Source: Azospirillum lipoferum 4B (GTDB taxonomy: Bacteria > Pseudomonadota > Alphaproteobacteria > Azospirillales > Azospirillaceae). From it: DNA of 64,000 nt. The translations under genes and the position numbers were made by a program. The stretch is from the NCBI RefSeq assembly GCF_000283655.1, contig NC_016586.1, positions 387,001 through 451,000 on the forward strand, in the 5' to 3' direction. This document shows positions 23,426-33,983 of the stretch, one piece after another. Positions within the stretch are counted from its first letter, which is position 1; every line of letters begins with the position of its first letter. The notes under the pieces are model-generated. The model worked only from the letters and a program-made list of their open reading frames with translations. It did not search any database and was not told the origin of the DNA.

Positions 23426-25684
23426 CTACCTCGATTCGGCGGTTGCGGACCGCGGCAGGGAGAAATGGAAGGTCGCACCGTGGTCGAGCCTGCTTTCCGC
23501 CCACACCCGGCCACCGTGGCGCTCCACGATGCGGCGGACATTGGCGAGGCCGATGCCGATGCCTTCGAACTCCTCCTCGCGGTGCAGGCGCTGGAATACG
23601 CCGAAGAGTTTACCGGCATAGGCCATATCGAATCCACGGCCATTATCGCGTACATAGAACTCATGCGTCTCGGCCGTGCTGCGGCAGCCGACCTCGATTT
23701 CCGGTTCGGCGCGGTCGCGGGAATATTTGATGGCGTTGGACAGCAGGTTCTGCACCACCAGCCGCAGCATGGTCGGATCGCCGGTGACGGTGGGCAGCGG
23801 ATGCACCGTCCACTGGACGTTGCGCCCCCTCAGGTCGGGCTCCAGCAGGTTGCGGACCTCCTCCACCAGCCGGCCGACATCGACCTCCACCCGCGCCAGC
23901 GTTGCGCGACCGAGCTGGGAGAAGTGCAGAAGCCCGTCGACCAGCCTGCCGGCCGAACTCGCCGCCTCGATGATGCTGTCCAGATAATGGCGTTCCCGGT
24001 CGTTCAGCTTGTCGGCGGCGCGGGAGCGCAGAAGCTCGGCATAGCTGGAGACATGGCGGAAGGGGGCCCGCAGATCGTGCGAGACGGAGTAGGAGAAGGC
24101 GGCGAGCTCGCCGTTGCTGCGGCGAAGCTCCTCGTTCAGCGCGGCCATCTCCTCGGCCTTGCGCAGCACGATGCTGACGATGGCGTTGCGGAAGTCTCCG
24201 GCGGCTTCGATCTCGCCATGGCGCCAGGGAAGGGCCTGGCCGCGCACCGTCTCCTTCCAAATCTCGAAGGAGTTGCGCGGCGACAGCCTGCCGCTGTCGT
24301 CGACGGGCTTCGTGGGATCGCCGGCCCATTCGATGGAGCGCACGATCTCCGGCCGGAACCACAGGAGGTAGCTGGGATGCAACTGCGAGATGGAGATCGC
24401 CAGCAGCCCGCTGGCGCTGGCCTCCATCCCGGTGGCGGCCTGCATCTCCGCCGGCAGCTGGTGGCTGGCGAACAGATCCTTGATGCCCTGACTGGCCAGC
24501 TCCGCGCCGATGGCCTCCACCACCGCCTGCGGCGGGGTATGGCCAATCAGGCGGCAATCGCCGTCGAACAGGATGGCGGCGCCGTCGGCATTCACCAGCG
24601 ACAGCAGATCCCCGCCATCCTCCGCCAGCCCGTCGACGAAGCGTTCCGCCGCGGCCATATGGGCGAGCAGCCGGGCCTGGATGCTCTTGGAACGGATGCG
24701 GTGATCGGCATCCTCCGCCCGCTCCAGCGCGATCATCTGGCTGGACAGCACCTGTCCCAGCAGGTCGCAGGCGGTGCGGACGGCGAAGGACACCTGCCGC
24801 GGTTCGGCATGATGGCACGAGATCAGGCCCCACAGCCTCTCGCCATCCATGACGGAGATCGACATCGAGGCCGGCGTGCCCATGTTGCGCATGTATTCCA
24901 GATGCACGGGCGACACGCTGCGAAGTACGGAAAAGCTGAGGTCGAGCGGCTCCGCCGCCCCCTCTGCCGACAGGATGGGGACCGGCCGATAGCGGGCATC
25001 GGCGATCAGCCGCAGGCGGTTCAGCGCGTAGAGGCGCCGCGCCTGCTCCGGAATGTCCGAAGCGGGAAAGCGCAGGCCGCGGTAGGAGGGCAGGCGGCCG
25101 TTGCCGTCCTCGGCGATGACGGTGCCGTTCCACTGGTCGTCGAAGCGATAGATCAGGACGCGGTCGAAACCGGTCAGCGACCGCACCTCCTCCGCCGTGC
25201 AGGCCAGCAGCGTCTCGAAATCATGGGACGCCTGCATCCGCCGGATGCCTTCGCGCATCTGTGGGTAGAGCGCCTCCAGCGTGCCGACGCCGGTGGCGGC
25301 GAGGTCTTCCAGCTCCAGGATCACCAGCCCGCCGGACCGGTGGGCGATGGCCTGATGGTCGCTGCCGCCGCGCAGGTGGAGGATGTCGAGCTGTACCGGT
25401 TCGGCAGGGGCGGTGTGCAGCCGGCGGACGAGCGATGCCATGCCGTCGGCGTCGATCAGCCGGTCGATCGGCTGGCCGAAGGCCGCGTCGAGGGGGCGGT
25501 TGAGCACCGCGCCGGCTTCCGCGCTCGCCCGGACCAGCCGCAGGCCGTCGGGTTCCAGCGCCAGGAGATGGCCGTGGGGTTGGATGCTGCCGGGAATGTG
25601 AATCGGTTCGCGCGCACAGGCGTCGAGGTCAAGGCTGCCCGCCATGGTCTGGGGCCGCGGTTCCGGTCCGGTTGCAGGCGTCAC
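23426..25684 (-). CDS. bphP: bacteriophytochrome histidine kinase
   Basis: The 752-residue cytoplasmic photoreceptor has the canonical PAS-GAF-PHY-HisKA-HATPase order. Cys23 lies in LDACAREPIHIPGSIQPHG, the usual biliverdin attachment site of bacteriophytochromes. The GAF domain has PASDIPEQAR, PHY spans about 340-520, the phosphoacceptor is in FSYSVSHDLRAPFRH, and the ATPase has NLLSNAIKYS and a G-x-G-F-D box. It senses red/far-red light through biliverdin. I prefer the GTG at 25684, with AAGGAAG just upstream; an ATG at 25645 is an alternative. No haem oxygenase (bphO) gene is adjacent, so biliverdin must come from elsewhere. Confidence 0.9.
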   Translation of the reverse strand: MTPATGPEPRPQTMAGSLDLDACAREPIHIPGSIQPHGHLLALEPDGLRLVRASAEAGAVLNRPLDAAFGQPIDRLIDADGMASLVRRLHTAPAEPVQLDILHLRGGSDHQAIAHRSGGLVILELEDLAATGVGTLEALYPQMREGIRRMQASHDFETLLACTAEEVRSLTGFDRVLIYRFDDQWNGTVIAEDGNGRLPSYRGLRFPASDIPEQARRLYALNRLRLIADARYRPVPILSAEGAAEPLDLSFSVLRSVSPVHLEYMRNMGTPASMSISVMDGERLWGLISCHHAEPRQVSFAVRTACDLLGQVLSSQMIALERAEDADHRIRSKSIQARLLAHMAAAERFVDGLAEDGGDLLSLVNADGAAILFDGDCRLIGHTPPQAVVEAIGAELASQGIKDLFASHQLPAEMQAATGMEASASGLLAISISQLHPSYLLWFRPEIVRSIEWAGDPTKPVDDSGRLSPRNSFEIWKETVRGQALPWRHGEIEAAGDFRNAIVSIVLRKAEEMAALNEELRRSNGELAAFSYSVSHDLRAPFRHVSSYAELLRSRAADKLNDRERHYLDSIIEAASSAGRLVDGLLHFSQLGRATLARVEVDVGRLVEEVRNLLEPDLRGRNVQWTVHPLPTVTGDPTMLRLVVQNLLSNAIKYSRDRAEPEIEVGCRSTAETHEFYVRDNGRGFDMAYAGKLFGVFQRLHREEEFEGIGIGLANVRRIVERHGGRVWAESRLDHGATFHFSLPRSATAESR

Positions 25685-27064
<1,380 letters not shown>

Positions 27065-27068
27065 GCGG

Positions 27069-27155
27069 TCAGAAGATCAGCTTCAGGATGCCGGTGACGG
27101 CCAGCAAGCCGATGATGAAGATGATCAGGATGGCCCAACCGAGGATCTTGAGCAT
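27069..27155 (-). CDS. 28-residue single-span membrane peptide
   Basis: A short reading frame encodes MLKILGWAILIIFIIGLL followed by ten more residues, almost wholly hydrophobic, with Lys near both ends. AGGGA lies about eight bases before its ATG. It sits tail to tail with the monooxygenase gene, whose stop is four bases away. Small proteins of this type are usually membrane regulators or stress peptides. I do not recognise a family. The even hydrophobic pattern, start signal and compact fit make it more likely real than chance. Confidence 0.5.
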   Translation of the reverse strand: MLKILGWAILIIFIIGLLAVTGILKLIF

Positions 27156-27317
27156 GGTGTCGGTCCCTGTGTGGCTTCGCTCACGGCATGGCCTCTCCGC
27201 AGTCCGGTGACGCCATGCCCATGCCCGGATCAACCCACCAGCCACGCTTCGGTTCCCGGTGCTGGTGTGTGAGGGGTGCCGATGCCCGCCGCAATGGATG
27301 GCCGGCTTCCTTGCCGC

Positions 27318-28178
27318 TCAGGCGAATTTCCTGGCGCCCGCGACGCACAGCACCACCAGCCCGGTCACCGCGACCATGGTCCAGGCGACCGGCTCCTGCA
27401 GCAGCAGCCCCGCCAGCGCGAGGCCCAGGAGGGGCTGAAGCAACTGCAATTGCCCCACGCCGGCGATGCCGCCGAGCGCCAGCCCGCGATACCAGAAGAC
27501 GAATCCCACCAGCATGCTGAAGACCGAGACGTAACCCAGCCCGATCCAGGCGGACGCAGCGACACCGGCCCAGCTTTCCGGCATCGTCAGGAGCGCGGCC
27601 ACCGCCATGACCGGCGATGCCAGCACGAGCGCCCAGGAAATGACCTGCCAGCCGCCCAGCCGCCGGGACAGCACGGCGCCCTCGGCATAGCCGAGCCCGC
27701 AGAGCAGAATCGCTCCGACCATCAGCAGGCCGCCGGCAAGCGAGGCGCCTCCCCCCTGGGCCAGGGCGAAACCGGCGACGGCAACCCCGCCGACGGTCGA
27801 GAACAGCCAGAAGGCGGGTTTCGGCCGTTCCCTCGACCGCAGCACGCCGAACAACGCGGTGGCGAGCGGCAGCAGCCCGATGAACACGATGGACTGTGCC
27901 GAGGTGATCCGTTGAAGCGCCAGCGCAGTCAGCAGGGGAAAGCCGACGACGACCCCGAGCGCAACGACGGCCAGCGGGCGCAGGTCGCTGCGGGCGGGCC
28001 GCGTCTGCCGCAGGATCGACAGCAGCACGGCCGCAAGTGCGGCGGCGATCACCGCCCGCGCCGAGGTCAGGAACAGCGGCGGAAAGCCGGCGACCGCGAC
28101 GCGCGTTGCCGGCAGCGAACCGCTGAAGATGACCACCCCGAGCATCCCGCTGCCCCATCCTGCCGAATCCCACCGCAT
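27318..28178 (-). CDS. EamA/DMT-family transporter
   Basis: A 286-residue inner membrane protein with about ten transmembrane segments and the repeated EamA architecture (GVVIFSGSLPATRVAVAGFPP at the start; YVSVFSMLVGFVFWYRGLALGG in the second half). EamA proteins export amino acids, nucleosides or similar small metabolites. It is divergent from a MocR-type regulator, with an inverted repeat between them, so expression is probably controlled by that regulator. A much longer open frame upstream is the shadow of the regulator gene. Confidence 0.85.
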   Translation of the reverse strand: MRWDSAGWGSGMLGVVIFSGSLPATRVAVAGFPPLFLTSARAVIAAALAAVLLSILRQTRPARSDLRPLAVVALGVVVGFPLLTALALQRITSAQSIVFIGLLPLATALFGVLRSRERPKPAFWLFSTVGGVAVAGFALAQGGGASLAGGLLMVGAILLCGLGYAEGAVLSRRLGGWQVISWALVLASPVMAVAALLTMPESWAGVAASAWIGLGYVSVFSMLVGFVFWYRGLALGGIAGVGQLQLLQPLLGLALAGLLLQEPVAWTMVAVTGLVVLCVAGARKFA

Positions 28179-28245
28179 CCTGCCCCCGATCCACTCCGTT
28201 CGCGGCGATCCTAACGTTATGCCCCCTGGCGAAGACAGCGACAGT

Positions 28246-28273
28246 CCCATACAATTCCGCCAAACTGTATTGG
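28246..28273. promoter_or_regulatory. inverted repeat, likely operator of the MocR regulator
   Basis: CCATACAATT and AACTGTATTGG form an imperfect inverted repeat around a short spacer in the 144-base gap between the divergent transporter and MocR genes. The position and the pairing with a PLP-type regulator suggest the operator. Confidence 0.5.
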
Positions 28274-28322
28274 TTACGGAAGCCACACGGATGGGGGCGG
28301 CGCGAATGGCAGCGGGTGCAGG

Positions 28323-29717
28323 ATGAACAGCCGGACCGGCACGCGGACCGGCGAGGTGATGGACGCGATCCGCCGGAGGATGGCGAGCCGCACGCTGTCG
28401 CCGGGTGAAAAGCTGCCCTCGATCCGCAGCTTTGCCGCCATCATGGGCGTGTCCCCATCGACGGTGGTGGAGGCCTATGACCGGCTTGCTGCCGAAGGCG
28501 TGATCCGCTCGCGCCCCGGTTCGGGATTCTACGTGTCCGGCGCCCTCCCGCCGCTCGCCCTGACGGAGGTCGAGCCCCGGCTCGACCGGACCATCGATCC
28601 GTTCTGGGTGTCGCGCCAGTCGCTCGATGCTGCGGCAGAGACGCTGAAGCCCGGATGCGGCTGGCTGCCGGCCGACTGGATGCCGAACGCCGCGATCCGC
28701 CGGGCGATCCGGCGTCTCGCGACAGCCGACGATGCAATACTGGCGGACTATGGCGGCACGCGTGGATCGCTGGCCCTGCGCCGGCTGCTCGGCCGCCAGT
28801 TCGCGGATGAAGGACTGACGGCGGGCGCCGACCAGATCCTGCTGACCGGCTCCGGAACCCAGGCCATCGACCTTATCTGCCGCTTCCTGCTGCGCCCCGG
28901 CGACGCGGTGCTGGTCGACGATCCCTGCTACTTCAATTTCCAGGCGCTGCTGCGCGCCCATCAGGCCCGGATCGTCGGTGTCCCCTATACGAGGAACGGG
29001 CCCGATGTGGCCCTGTTCACCGAAGCCCTGACGGTGCATCGGCCAAGGCTCTACATCACCAATTCGGCGCTCCACAACCCGACCGGTGCGACGATGGCGC
29101 CGCAAACGGCGCACAGGCTGCTCAGCGCCGCCGCCGCCCACGATGTCACCATCGTCGAGGACGACATCTTCGCCGGCTTCGAATCCGAGCCGTCGCCGCG
29201 TCTGGCCGTCCTCGACGGGCTGGCCCAGGTCATCCGCATCGGCAGCTTTTCCAAGACGCTGTCCGCCTCGATCCGCTGCGGCTACATCGCGGCCCGGCCG
29301 GATTGGGTGGAGGCGCTGGTCGATCTGCAGGTGGCGACGAGCTTCGGCGGCCCCAGTCCGGTTGCCGCCGAACTCGTGTTGGCGACGTTGAGCGACGGCA
29401 GCTATCGCAAGCATCTCGACGCGCTGCGCCGGCGGCTGGCGCGGAGCCGCCGCGAGGTCGCGGCCAGACTGGACGCGCTCGGCTTGCGGCCATGGCTGTT
29501 GCCGCGCGGCGGCTTCTATCTCTGGTGCAGCCTGCCCGACGGCCGGAACGCCGCCGATGTCGCCCGAGCGGCACTGCGCGGGACTGTGGTTCTCGCTCCC
29601 GGAGACGTCTTCAGCGTGTCGCGGTCGGCTTCGGCATTCCTGCGCTTCAATGTCGCCCAGATGGAGGATCCGCGCGTGTTCGACGTGCTGGCGCGCGCGA
29701 TGGCGGCAGAAGGATAG
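28323..29717 (+). CDS. MocR/PdxR-type regulator: GntR helix-turn-helix fused to aminotransferase-like domain
   Basis: A 464-residue protein. Residues about 5-75 are a winged helix of the GntR type (PGEKLPSIRSFAAIMGVSPSTVVEAYDRLAAEGVIRSRPGSGFYV). Residues about 100-460 are a fold-type I aminotransferase with HNPTG, a PLP-binding Lys in SFSKTLSASIRCGYI and a C-terminal small domain. MocR proteins use PLP or its adducts as effectors and usually regulate the divergent gene. That gene is an EamA-type transporter, suggesting control of export or uptake of an amino compound or vitamer. Confidence 0.88.
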   Translation: MNSRTGTRTGEVMDAIRRRMASRTLSPGEKLPSIRSFAAIMGVSPSTVVEAYDRLAAEGVIRSRPGSGFYVSGALPPLALTEVEPRLDRTIDPFWVSRQSLDAAAETLKPGCGWLPADWMPNAAIRRAIRRLATADDAILADYGGTRGSLALRRLLGRQFADEGLTAGADQILLTGSGTQAIDLICRFLLRPGDAVLVDDPCYFNFQALLRAHQARIVGVPYTRNGPDVALFTEALTVHRPRLYITNSALHNPTGATMAPQTAHRLLSAAAAHDVTIVEDDIFAGFESEPSPRLAVLDGLAQVIRIGSFSKTLSASIRCGYIAARPDWVEALVDLQVATSFGGPSPVAAELVLATLSDGSYRKHLDALRRRLARSRREVAARLDALGLRPWLLPRGGFYLWCSLPDGRNAADVARAALRGTVVLAPGDVFSVSRSASAFLRFNVAQMEDPRVFDVLARAMAAEG

Positions 29718-29804
29718 ACCTGCGGAGGCTCCGCCGCTCTGTCGCTCAGGCCTCCCATTCCGGGCACCCATCCCGTCCTCTATGCGACATCGCATGTGCC
29801 CGTG

Positions 29805-32800
29805 TCAGTGCGTTCCCGGATTGGCCCGCGCCTTCGCCACCGCGTCGGCAAGATTCGTCCAGGCCGGCTTGTCCGCCGCGAAACGGCCGCGCAGATAGGC
29901 CATCAGGTCCGCCACCTGTTTATCGGACAGGCTGTCGCGGAAAGCTGGCATATAGCCGAGATCGCGGGTCGCCGGGTTCTGGATGCCGTGCAGGATGACG
30001 CGGGCGAGATTGTCGGGGCTGTCGCTGTGGACGTTGCTGTTCACCGCCATCGACGGACTGACGCCGAACAGTGTCGGTCCATTGCCGTCGCTGTGGCAGG
30101 CCTGGCAAGCGCCGTTGAAGATGCGTTCGCCATTGGCGGAACTGACGGGGGCCGGGGTGAGCGCCGCCGTCTCCACCGCGTTTCCGCCCAGGGAGGCGAG
30201 ATAGACCGCCATCGCCCGAACATCCGCTTCCGGTACGGTGGACAACTCGTGCACCACCGCCGCCATCGGGCCGGCGGCGACGCCGTGCCGCTGGGAGAAG
30301 CCGGTGCGCAGGTAGGTGAACAGGTCGTCCTCCGTCCAGGGCTTCGGCGCCTTGGACAGCCCGGTCAGGGCCGGCGCCTCCCAGCCGTCGACGGTGCCGC
30401 CGGCCAGGAACGCATCCCCCAGCTTCTCCGCCCCCAGGGCGTTGCGCGGGCTGTGGCAGGCGGCGCAATGGCCGAGCCCGTTGACCAGATAGTTGCCGCG
30501 GTTCCATTCCGCAGTCTTCTGCGGGTCCGGCTTGTAGGTCTCGCGGTTGAGGAACAGCGTGTTCCAGCCCGCCATCATCGGGCGCAGGTTGAAGGGGAAG
30601 CGCATGGTGCTGGCCGGCGTCTCTGCGCGCACCGGCTGCTGCGTCATCATGTAGGCGTAGAGCGCCTGCATGTCGTCGTCGGTCATGTTGCGGAAGGCGG
30701 TGTAGGGGAAGGCCGGGTAGAGATGCCGGCCGTCGCGGCTGATCCCCTCGCGCATCGCCCGGTCGAAGGCGGCGAAGGACCAGCGTCCGATCCCGCTGTC
30801 CGGGTCCGGCGTGATGTTGGTGCTGAAGACGGTGCCGAACGGCGTCTCGAAGGGCCGGCCGCCGGCATTGGTCGCACCATTCTCAACCGTGTGGCAGACC
30901 GCGCAGTCGCCGAGCGCCGCCAACTGCCGCCCGCGTTCGATGGTGGCCGACGACCACAGCCCGGCCGACGGCGGCGAGACCGGGGCGATTTCAGCGCGGA
31001 AGGGCAGGGCGCTGCTCGCCATGCCGATCATCACCCCGCATAAGCCGGTCAGCGAGGCGCCGAGCCACGCCTTCCAGCCGCGTTTGCGCGGCTTGGCCGC
31101 TTCCGGCGGGGATGGCGGGACCGGTTCGGACGGGCCGTTCAGCGCCTCGCGTACCCGCTCCGCGGTGATCGGCAATTCGCGGAAGCGGATGCCGGTGGCG
31201 TCGAAGATGGCGTTGGCGATGGCCGCCGCGCTGGGAACGGAGGCGGACTCGCCCGATCCCAGCGGCGGCTCGGTCTCCCGCGGCATCATCACCACGTCGA
31301 TGTCCGGCACCTCGGGGAAGGTCATGATCGGGTAGCCGCCCCATTCCTTGGCGGCGACCACGGAGTCCTCGAACTCCACCTGTTCCTTCAGCACCCGGCT
31401 GGTCGATTGGATGACGTTGCCGTGGATCTGGTGGCGCACACCGTCGGGATTGATCATCTGCCCGGCATCATGGCCGACGACCACGCGGGTCACCGCGATC
31501 TCGCCGGTCTTGCGGTCCACCGCCACGTCCGCCACCCACGCCGCCCAGGCGGCGCCGAATCCGGGGAACTTGCTGTGGATGTAGCGGGCATAGGCGAAGC
31601 CGCGGCCACGCAGCACGTCGCCCTCCGGCGGGGTCTGCTGCGGGGCGGTGCGCGGCTGCCAGCCGGCGCGGCCGGCGACGGCGCGGATCAGGTCGGCGGC
31701 GCGTTCGTCGTCGCGCAGGTGGCGCAGGCGGAATTCCACCGGATCGACCCCGGCGGCGAAGGCCAGCTCGTCGATATAGCTGTCATGGGCGAAGCTGTTG
31801 GGCATCGCCGACACCCCGCGCATCCACGAGGCGCGGACGATGGGGGCCATGTCGTTGATGACCACCCGCATGTTCTCGTAATCGTAGGGCGGGATGGAGG
31901 TGCGGTCGCCCATCTCGAACACCGCGGCCACCGGATCGACCCGCCCCGTCAGCAGCAGCGCCAGCGTCGGCGCGCCGTTCGACGGATAGCTGGTGGCGAA
32001 GTCGTAGGCGACGATGCCGCCGTCGGCACTGATCCCGCCATCGACCTCCATCAACTGGGCGGTGCCCTTCGGCTCCCACAGATGTTCCTGCTCGCGGGTC
32101 AGCTGGACGCGCACCGGACGGCCGATCGCCTGCGACAGCAGCAGCGCATCCGCCGCCACGTCGTCGGCGCAGTTGCGGCCATAGCAGCCGGCGGCCTCCA
32201 TCCGCACCACGTCGATCCGCTCCTCCGGCCATTCCAGCAGCCAAGCGAGATCGGCGCGCAGCAGATGCGGATTCTGGGTGCCGGACCAGACGGTCGCCCG
32301 GTCCGCTCCGCAATCGGCCACCGCACAGGACGGCCCGATGGAGCCGTGCATCTGGTAGGGCCAGACATAGGTGCGCGTCATCCGCTGGTCGGCGGCGGCA
32401 AGCGCTGCATCGACATCGCCCTTGTCCAGCACCTTGCGCGGCGTGCTGGGATTCTCGCGCAGGGCCTGGGCGAGGTTCGACAGGTCGGGCAGCTTGCGGG
32501 TCCAGGGCCTCCAGGTGATCTTCAGCTCGCGCGCGGCCTTGATCGCCTGTTCCTCGCGTTCCGCCACCACGCCGACGAAGTCGCGCAGCACCACCAGCTT
32601 GACGATTCCGGGGATGTGGGCGATGGAGGATTCGTCGACGCTTTCCAGGCTGTTGCCGACGAACTCGCCGCTGTCGATGCCGGCATAGGGCGGGCGGATC
32701 ACCCGGCCATGCAGCATTCCCGGCAGCCGCAGGTCATGCACATACGAGAATTCGCCGGTCGCCTTGGCCGGGATGTCGACGCGCGGCGCGCCCTTGCCGA

Positions 32801-33416
32801 CCAGCTTGTACTGTTCGCGCGCCTTCAGCGGGGCCTTGCCGCTGATGCGCAGCTCCACCCGCTCTCCCCGAACCAGCTCGTCGTAGGAGATGCGGCGGTT
32901 GCCAATTTCACCGTTTTCCGGCGCGATCACCACGCCCTCTTCGACGCGCAATTCGCCCACCGGCACGCCGAACAGGGTGGCGGCGCGGTCCAGCAGCCAG
33001 CGGCGCGCCTCTGCGGCGGCATTGCGCAGGGGCACGGCGGAGATCTGGATGGTGGCGCTGGCGATGGTGGCGCCCTGGTTCGGCGTCCGGCCGGTGTCGC
33101 CCAGCACCATGCGCAGCTGGTCCATCCGCAGGTCCAGCTCCTCCGCGACGATCTGGGTCAGCGCCGTCTGGATGCCGGTGCCGAGATCGACATGGCCGTT
33201 GAAGGCATAGACCTGCCCGTCGTCGCGCACCGCCAGGAACAGCGCCATTTCCGGTGGCTTCGGCGTTGTGGTGGCACCCTTGGCGACCGGGCCGGAGGGC
33301 GGCTGGATCTCGTCAACGACCAGCAGGACGCCGGTCGCCGCCATCAGCTCCGCACGGGTCGGCGTCGGCTGGGACTGCGGATCGGGCGTCGGGCCAAGCG
33401 TCGGATCGGTCGTCAT
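29805..33416 (-). CDS. nicB: nicotinate dehydrogenase large subunit, molybdopterin domain fused to three-haem cytochrome c (NicB)
   Basis: The 1203-residue protein begins with molybdenum-cofactor-binding domains of the xanthine oxidase family (residues about 50-730; GHVDLGTGIQTALTQI, WMRGVSAMPNSFAHDSYIDELA, EPPLGSGESA). A hydrophobic span (WLGASLTGLCGVMIGMASSAL) precedes a cytochrome part with three haem motifs (CAVCH, CAACH, CQACH). Pseudomonas putida NicB has the same fusion and length. With NicA it hydroxylates nicotinate to 6-hydroxynicotinate and passes electrons to the respiratory chain. GGAG lies upstream of the ATG at 33416, which falls inside the 3' end of nicA. The gene converges with the MocR regulator gene. 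Confidence 0.92.
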   Translation of the reverse strand: MTTDPTLGPTPDPQSQPTPTRAELMAATGVLLVVDEIQPPSGPVAKGATTTPKPPEMALFLAVRDDGQVYAFNGHVDLGTGIQTALTQIVAEELDLRMDQLRMVLGDTGRTPNQGATIASATIQISAVPLRNAAAEARRWLLDRAATLFGVPVGELRVEEGVVIAPENGEIGNRRISYDELVRGERVELRISGKAPLKAREQYKLVGKGAPRVDIPAKATGEFSYVHDLRLPGMLHGRVIRPPYAGIDSGEFVGNSLESVDESSIAHIPGIVKLVVLRDFVGVVAEREEQAIKAARELKITWRPWTRKLPDLSNLAQALRENPSTPRKVLDKGDVDAALAAADQRMTRTYVWPYQMHGSIGPSCAVADCGADRATVWSGTQNPHLLRADLAWLLEWPEERIDVVRMEAAGCYGRNCADDVAADALLLSQAIGRPVRVQLTREQEHLWEPKGTAQLMEVDGGISADGGIVAYDFATSYPSNGAPTLALLLTGRVDPVAAVFEMGDRTSIPPYDYENMRVVINDMAPIVRASWMRGVSAMPNSFAHDSYIDELAFAAGVDPVEFRLRHLRDDERAADLIRAVAGRAGWQPRTAPQQTPPEGDVLRGRGFAYARYIHSKFPGFGAAWAAWVADVAVDRKTGEIAVTRVVVGHDAGQMINPDGVRHQIHGNVIQSTSRVLKEQVEFEDSVVAAKEWGGYPIMTFPEVPDIDVVMMPRETEPPLGSGESASVPSAAAIANAIFDATGIRFRELPITAERVREALNGPSEPVPPSPPEAAKPRKRGWKAWLGASLTGLCGVMIGMASSALPFRAEIAPVSPPSAGLWSSATIERGRQLAALGDCAVCHTVENGATNAGGRPFETPFGTVFSTNITPDPDSGIGRWSFAAFDRAMREGISRDGRHLYPAFPYTAFRNMTDDDMQALYAYMMTQQPVRAETPASTMRFPFNLRPMMAGWNTLFLNRETYKPDPQKTAEWNRGNYLVNGLGHCAACHSPRNALGAEKLGDAFLAGGTVDGWEAPALTGLSKAPKPWTEDDLFTYLRTGFSQRHGVAAGPMAAVVHELSTVPEADVRAMAVYLASLGGNAVETAALTPAPVSSANGERIFNGACQACHSDGNGPTLFGVSPSMAVNSNVHSDSPDNLARVILHGIQNPATRDLGYMPAFRDSLSDKQVADLMAYLRGRFAADKPAWTNLADAVAKARANPGTH

Positions 33417-33897
33417 GATGTGCTCCGGGGGAGGAGAGAAGCCGCGCAGCCCGCATGACGGCGCGCAGGATTTCGACATGGGTGCCGCAGCGGCACAGAT
33501 TGCCGGACAGGGCGCGGCGCACCTCGTCCATCGTCGGGGTCGGGTTGCGGTCGAGCAGCGCCTTGGCGGTCATGATCATGCCGTTCATGCAATAGCCGCA
33601 CTGGGCCGCCTGCTCGTCGATGAAGGCCTGCTGGACCGGGTGCGGGGCGCTGCTGCTGCCCAGCCCCTCCAGCGTCACCACCTCGCGCCCCTCCGCACCC
33701 GCCAGCGGGATGACGCAGGACCGCGCGGCGACGCCGTCGAGGATGACGGTGCAGGCCCCGCATTCGCCGAGCCCGCAGCCGTATTTCGGCCCGTTCAGGG
33801 CCAGATCGTTGCGCAGGATGTAGAGCAGCGGCGTGTCGGCCATCGCCGTCACCGAGACGGCGCGGCCATTCACCCGCAGCGCGATGGTCTTTTCCAT
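33313..33897 (-). CDS. nicA: nicotinate dehydrogenase 2Fe-2S subunit (NicA), unusual C-terminal read-through
   Basis: A small ferredoxin-like subunit with two 2Fe-2S clusters: CGLGECGAC plus the upstream Cys in GPKYGCG, then CGYC and CRCG. It transfers electrons from the molybdenum site of NicB. Homologues end about residue 157. Here the frame continues for some 37 residues and overlaps nicB by 104 bases. Adding one base to the five-G run at 33427-33431 would end NicA at a TGA overlapping the nicB ATG, the usual arrangement. The tail could be a real extension, a recent deletion, a slippage site or a sequencing error. Confidence 0.88.
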   Translation of the reverse strand: MEKTIALRVNGRAVSVTAMADTPLLYILRNDLALNGPKYGCGLGECGACTVILDGVAARSCVIPLAGAEGREVVTLEGLGSSSAPHPVQQAFIDEQAAQCGYCMNGMIMTAKALLDRNPTPTMDEVRRALSGNLCRCGTHVEILRAVMRAARLLSSPGAHHDDRSDAWPDARSAVPADADPCGADGGDRRPAGR

Positions 33898-33983
33898 AAA
33901 GCGTCCGTCCGCTGCGATAGGTCCCGCATTCCCGCAGGTCTCCGCGGGGTGAAATGGCCCCTGTGGGCCATCCTGCGGTGGGT

